From: Deinococcus aerolatus
Lineage (GTDB): Bacteria; Deinococcota; Deinococci; Deinococcales; Deinococcaceae
Assembly (NCBI RefSeq): GCF_014647055.1
Contig: NZ_BMOL01000006.1
Location: 1-64,000, forward strand
Reading direction: 5' to 3'
DNA length: 64,000 nt
The notes under the pieces were generated by a model. It was not told where the DNA came from. It saw only the letters and a program-made list of their open reading frames with translations, and made no database searches. Position 1 is the first letter of the stretch; every line of letters begins with the position of its first letter. The translations under genes and the position numbers were made by a program. Of this stretch, positions 63,870 through 64,000 are shown piece by piece.

Positions 63870-64000
63870 TGCTGGCTCCAAGTGCCGGCGCGGTTAGAGA
63901 AATTCAGGGGCGAGAGGTTTTTGGCTGAAGCGATCATGGGTGCTGGATCGTACGTGATGTTCATGCCGCCGCTGAGCTTGGTGGCCACCGATGGCGACGG
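63866..64000 (-). CDS. C-terminal end of an upstream pilus-operon protein (partial)
   Basis: A frame running in from the right edge encodes 44 residues (SVATKLSGGMNITYDPAPMI; ASAKNLSPLNFSNRAGTWSQ) and stops in the ATGA overlap with the FimT-like gene. By position it is probably a PilX/DUF4900-like minor pilin, but the part seen is too short to confirm. Confidence 0.6.
   Translation of the reverse strand, partial: PSPSVATKLSGGMNITYDPAPMIASAKNLSPLNFSNRAGTWSQQ

Overview
The window is GC-rich bacterial DNA that most resembles a secondary replicon or accessory region of a Deinococcus. This is inferred, not proven. The reasons are several -10-like TANNNT boxes lying about 7 nt before an ATG (leaderless mRNAs, common in that genus), a Deinococcus-Thermus style minor-pilin operon, many PAS/GAF c-di-GMP proteins, a stand-alone bacterial nitric oxide synthase, and many worn-down insertion-sequence pieces of the kinds seen in Deinococcus.

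Layout. 0-2.6 kb: a regulator tail, a truncated class V aminotransferase, an intact hydantoinase/dihydropyrimidinase, then a decayed DUF3006 + ComEC-like hydrolase pair. 2.9-12.8 kb: a compact minus-strand aldonate/uronate operon (RpiR regulator, sugar ABC importer lacking its own ATPase, FGGY kinase, two KDPG-type aldolases, KDG kinase, mannonate dehydratase, galactonate dehydratase). 13.3-18.4 kb: a divergent locus of an exported FecR-like protein, a CHASE2 membrane sensor and a TPR-CHAT caspase-like protein. It is followed by a tyrosine-recombinase-like protein without its catalytic tyrosine, next to an inverted repeat pair. 19.9-26.7 kb: transposase relics, a two-TM protein, an HtrA-like lipoprotein protease, two paralogous exported proteins and an EEP-nuclease pseudogene.

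26.8-36.3 kb is a c-di-GMP block: PAS/GAF/HD-GYP phosphodiesterase, an RsbQ-like alpha/beta hydrolase, a PAS/GAF/GGDEF cyclase, then a LOV-GGDEF blue-light candidate and a membrane GGDEF protein. 37-38.7 kb: sufS-sufU. 38.8-46.7 kb is decayed, plasmid-like DNA: a broken beta-CASP nuclease, an XRE regulator, a pair with a degenerate JAB/MPN-like protein, two tandem repeat arrays (about 101 bp and about 90 bp), a frameshifted replication-relaxation-like protein, a DUF2726 protein and an HD-GYP scrap.

47-53.6 kb: proline iminopeptidase, a SsuABC/TauABC-type importer, an exported hydrolase with a sigma-region-2-like small protein, and nitric oxide synthase. 53.8-61.3 kb: a structured interspersed repeat, three broken serine-resolvase copies, a TetR gene with a hydrolase and a PEP-mutase-family enzyme sharing operator-like palindromes, DUF305 and DUF302 proteins, and two membrane proteins. 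61.4-64 kb: a three-part DNA-binding protein and a minor type IV pilin operon running off the end.

The best candidates for an undescribed system are (i) the RsbQ-like hydrolase set between opposing c-di-GMP enzymes that both carry PAS domains and (ii) the CHASE2 / FecR-like / TPR-CHAT locus.
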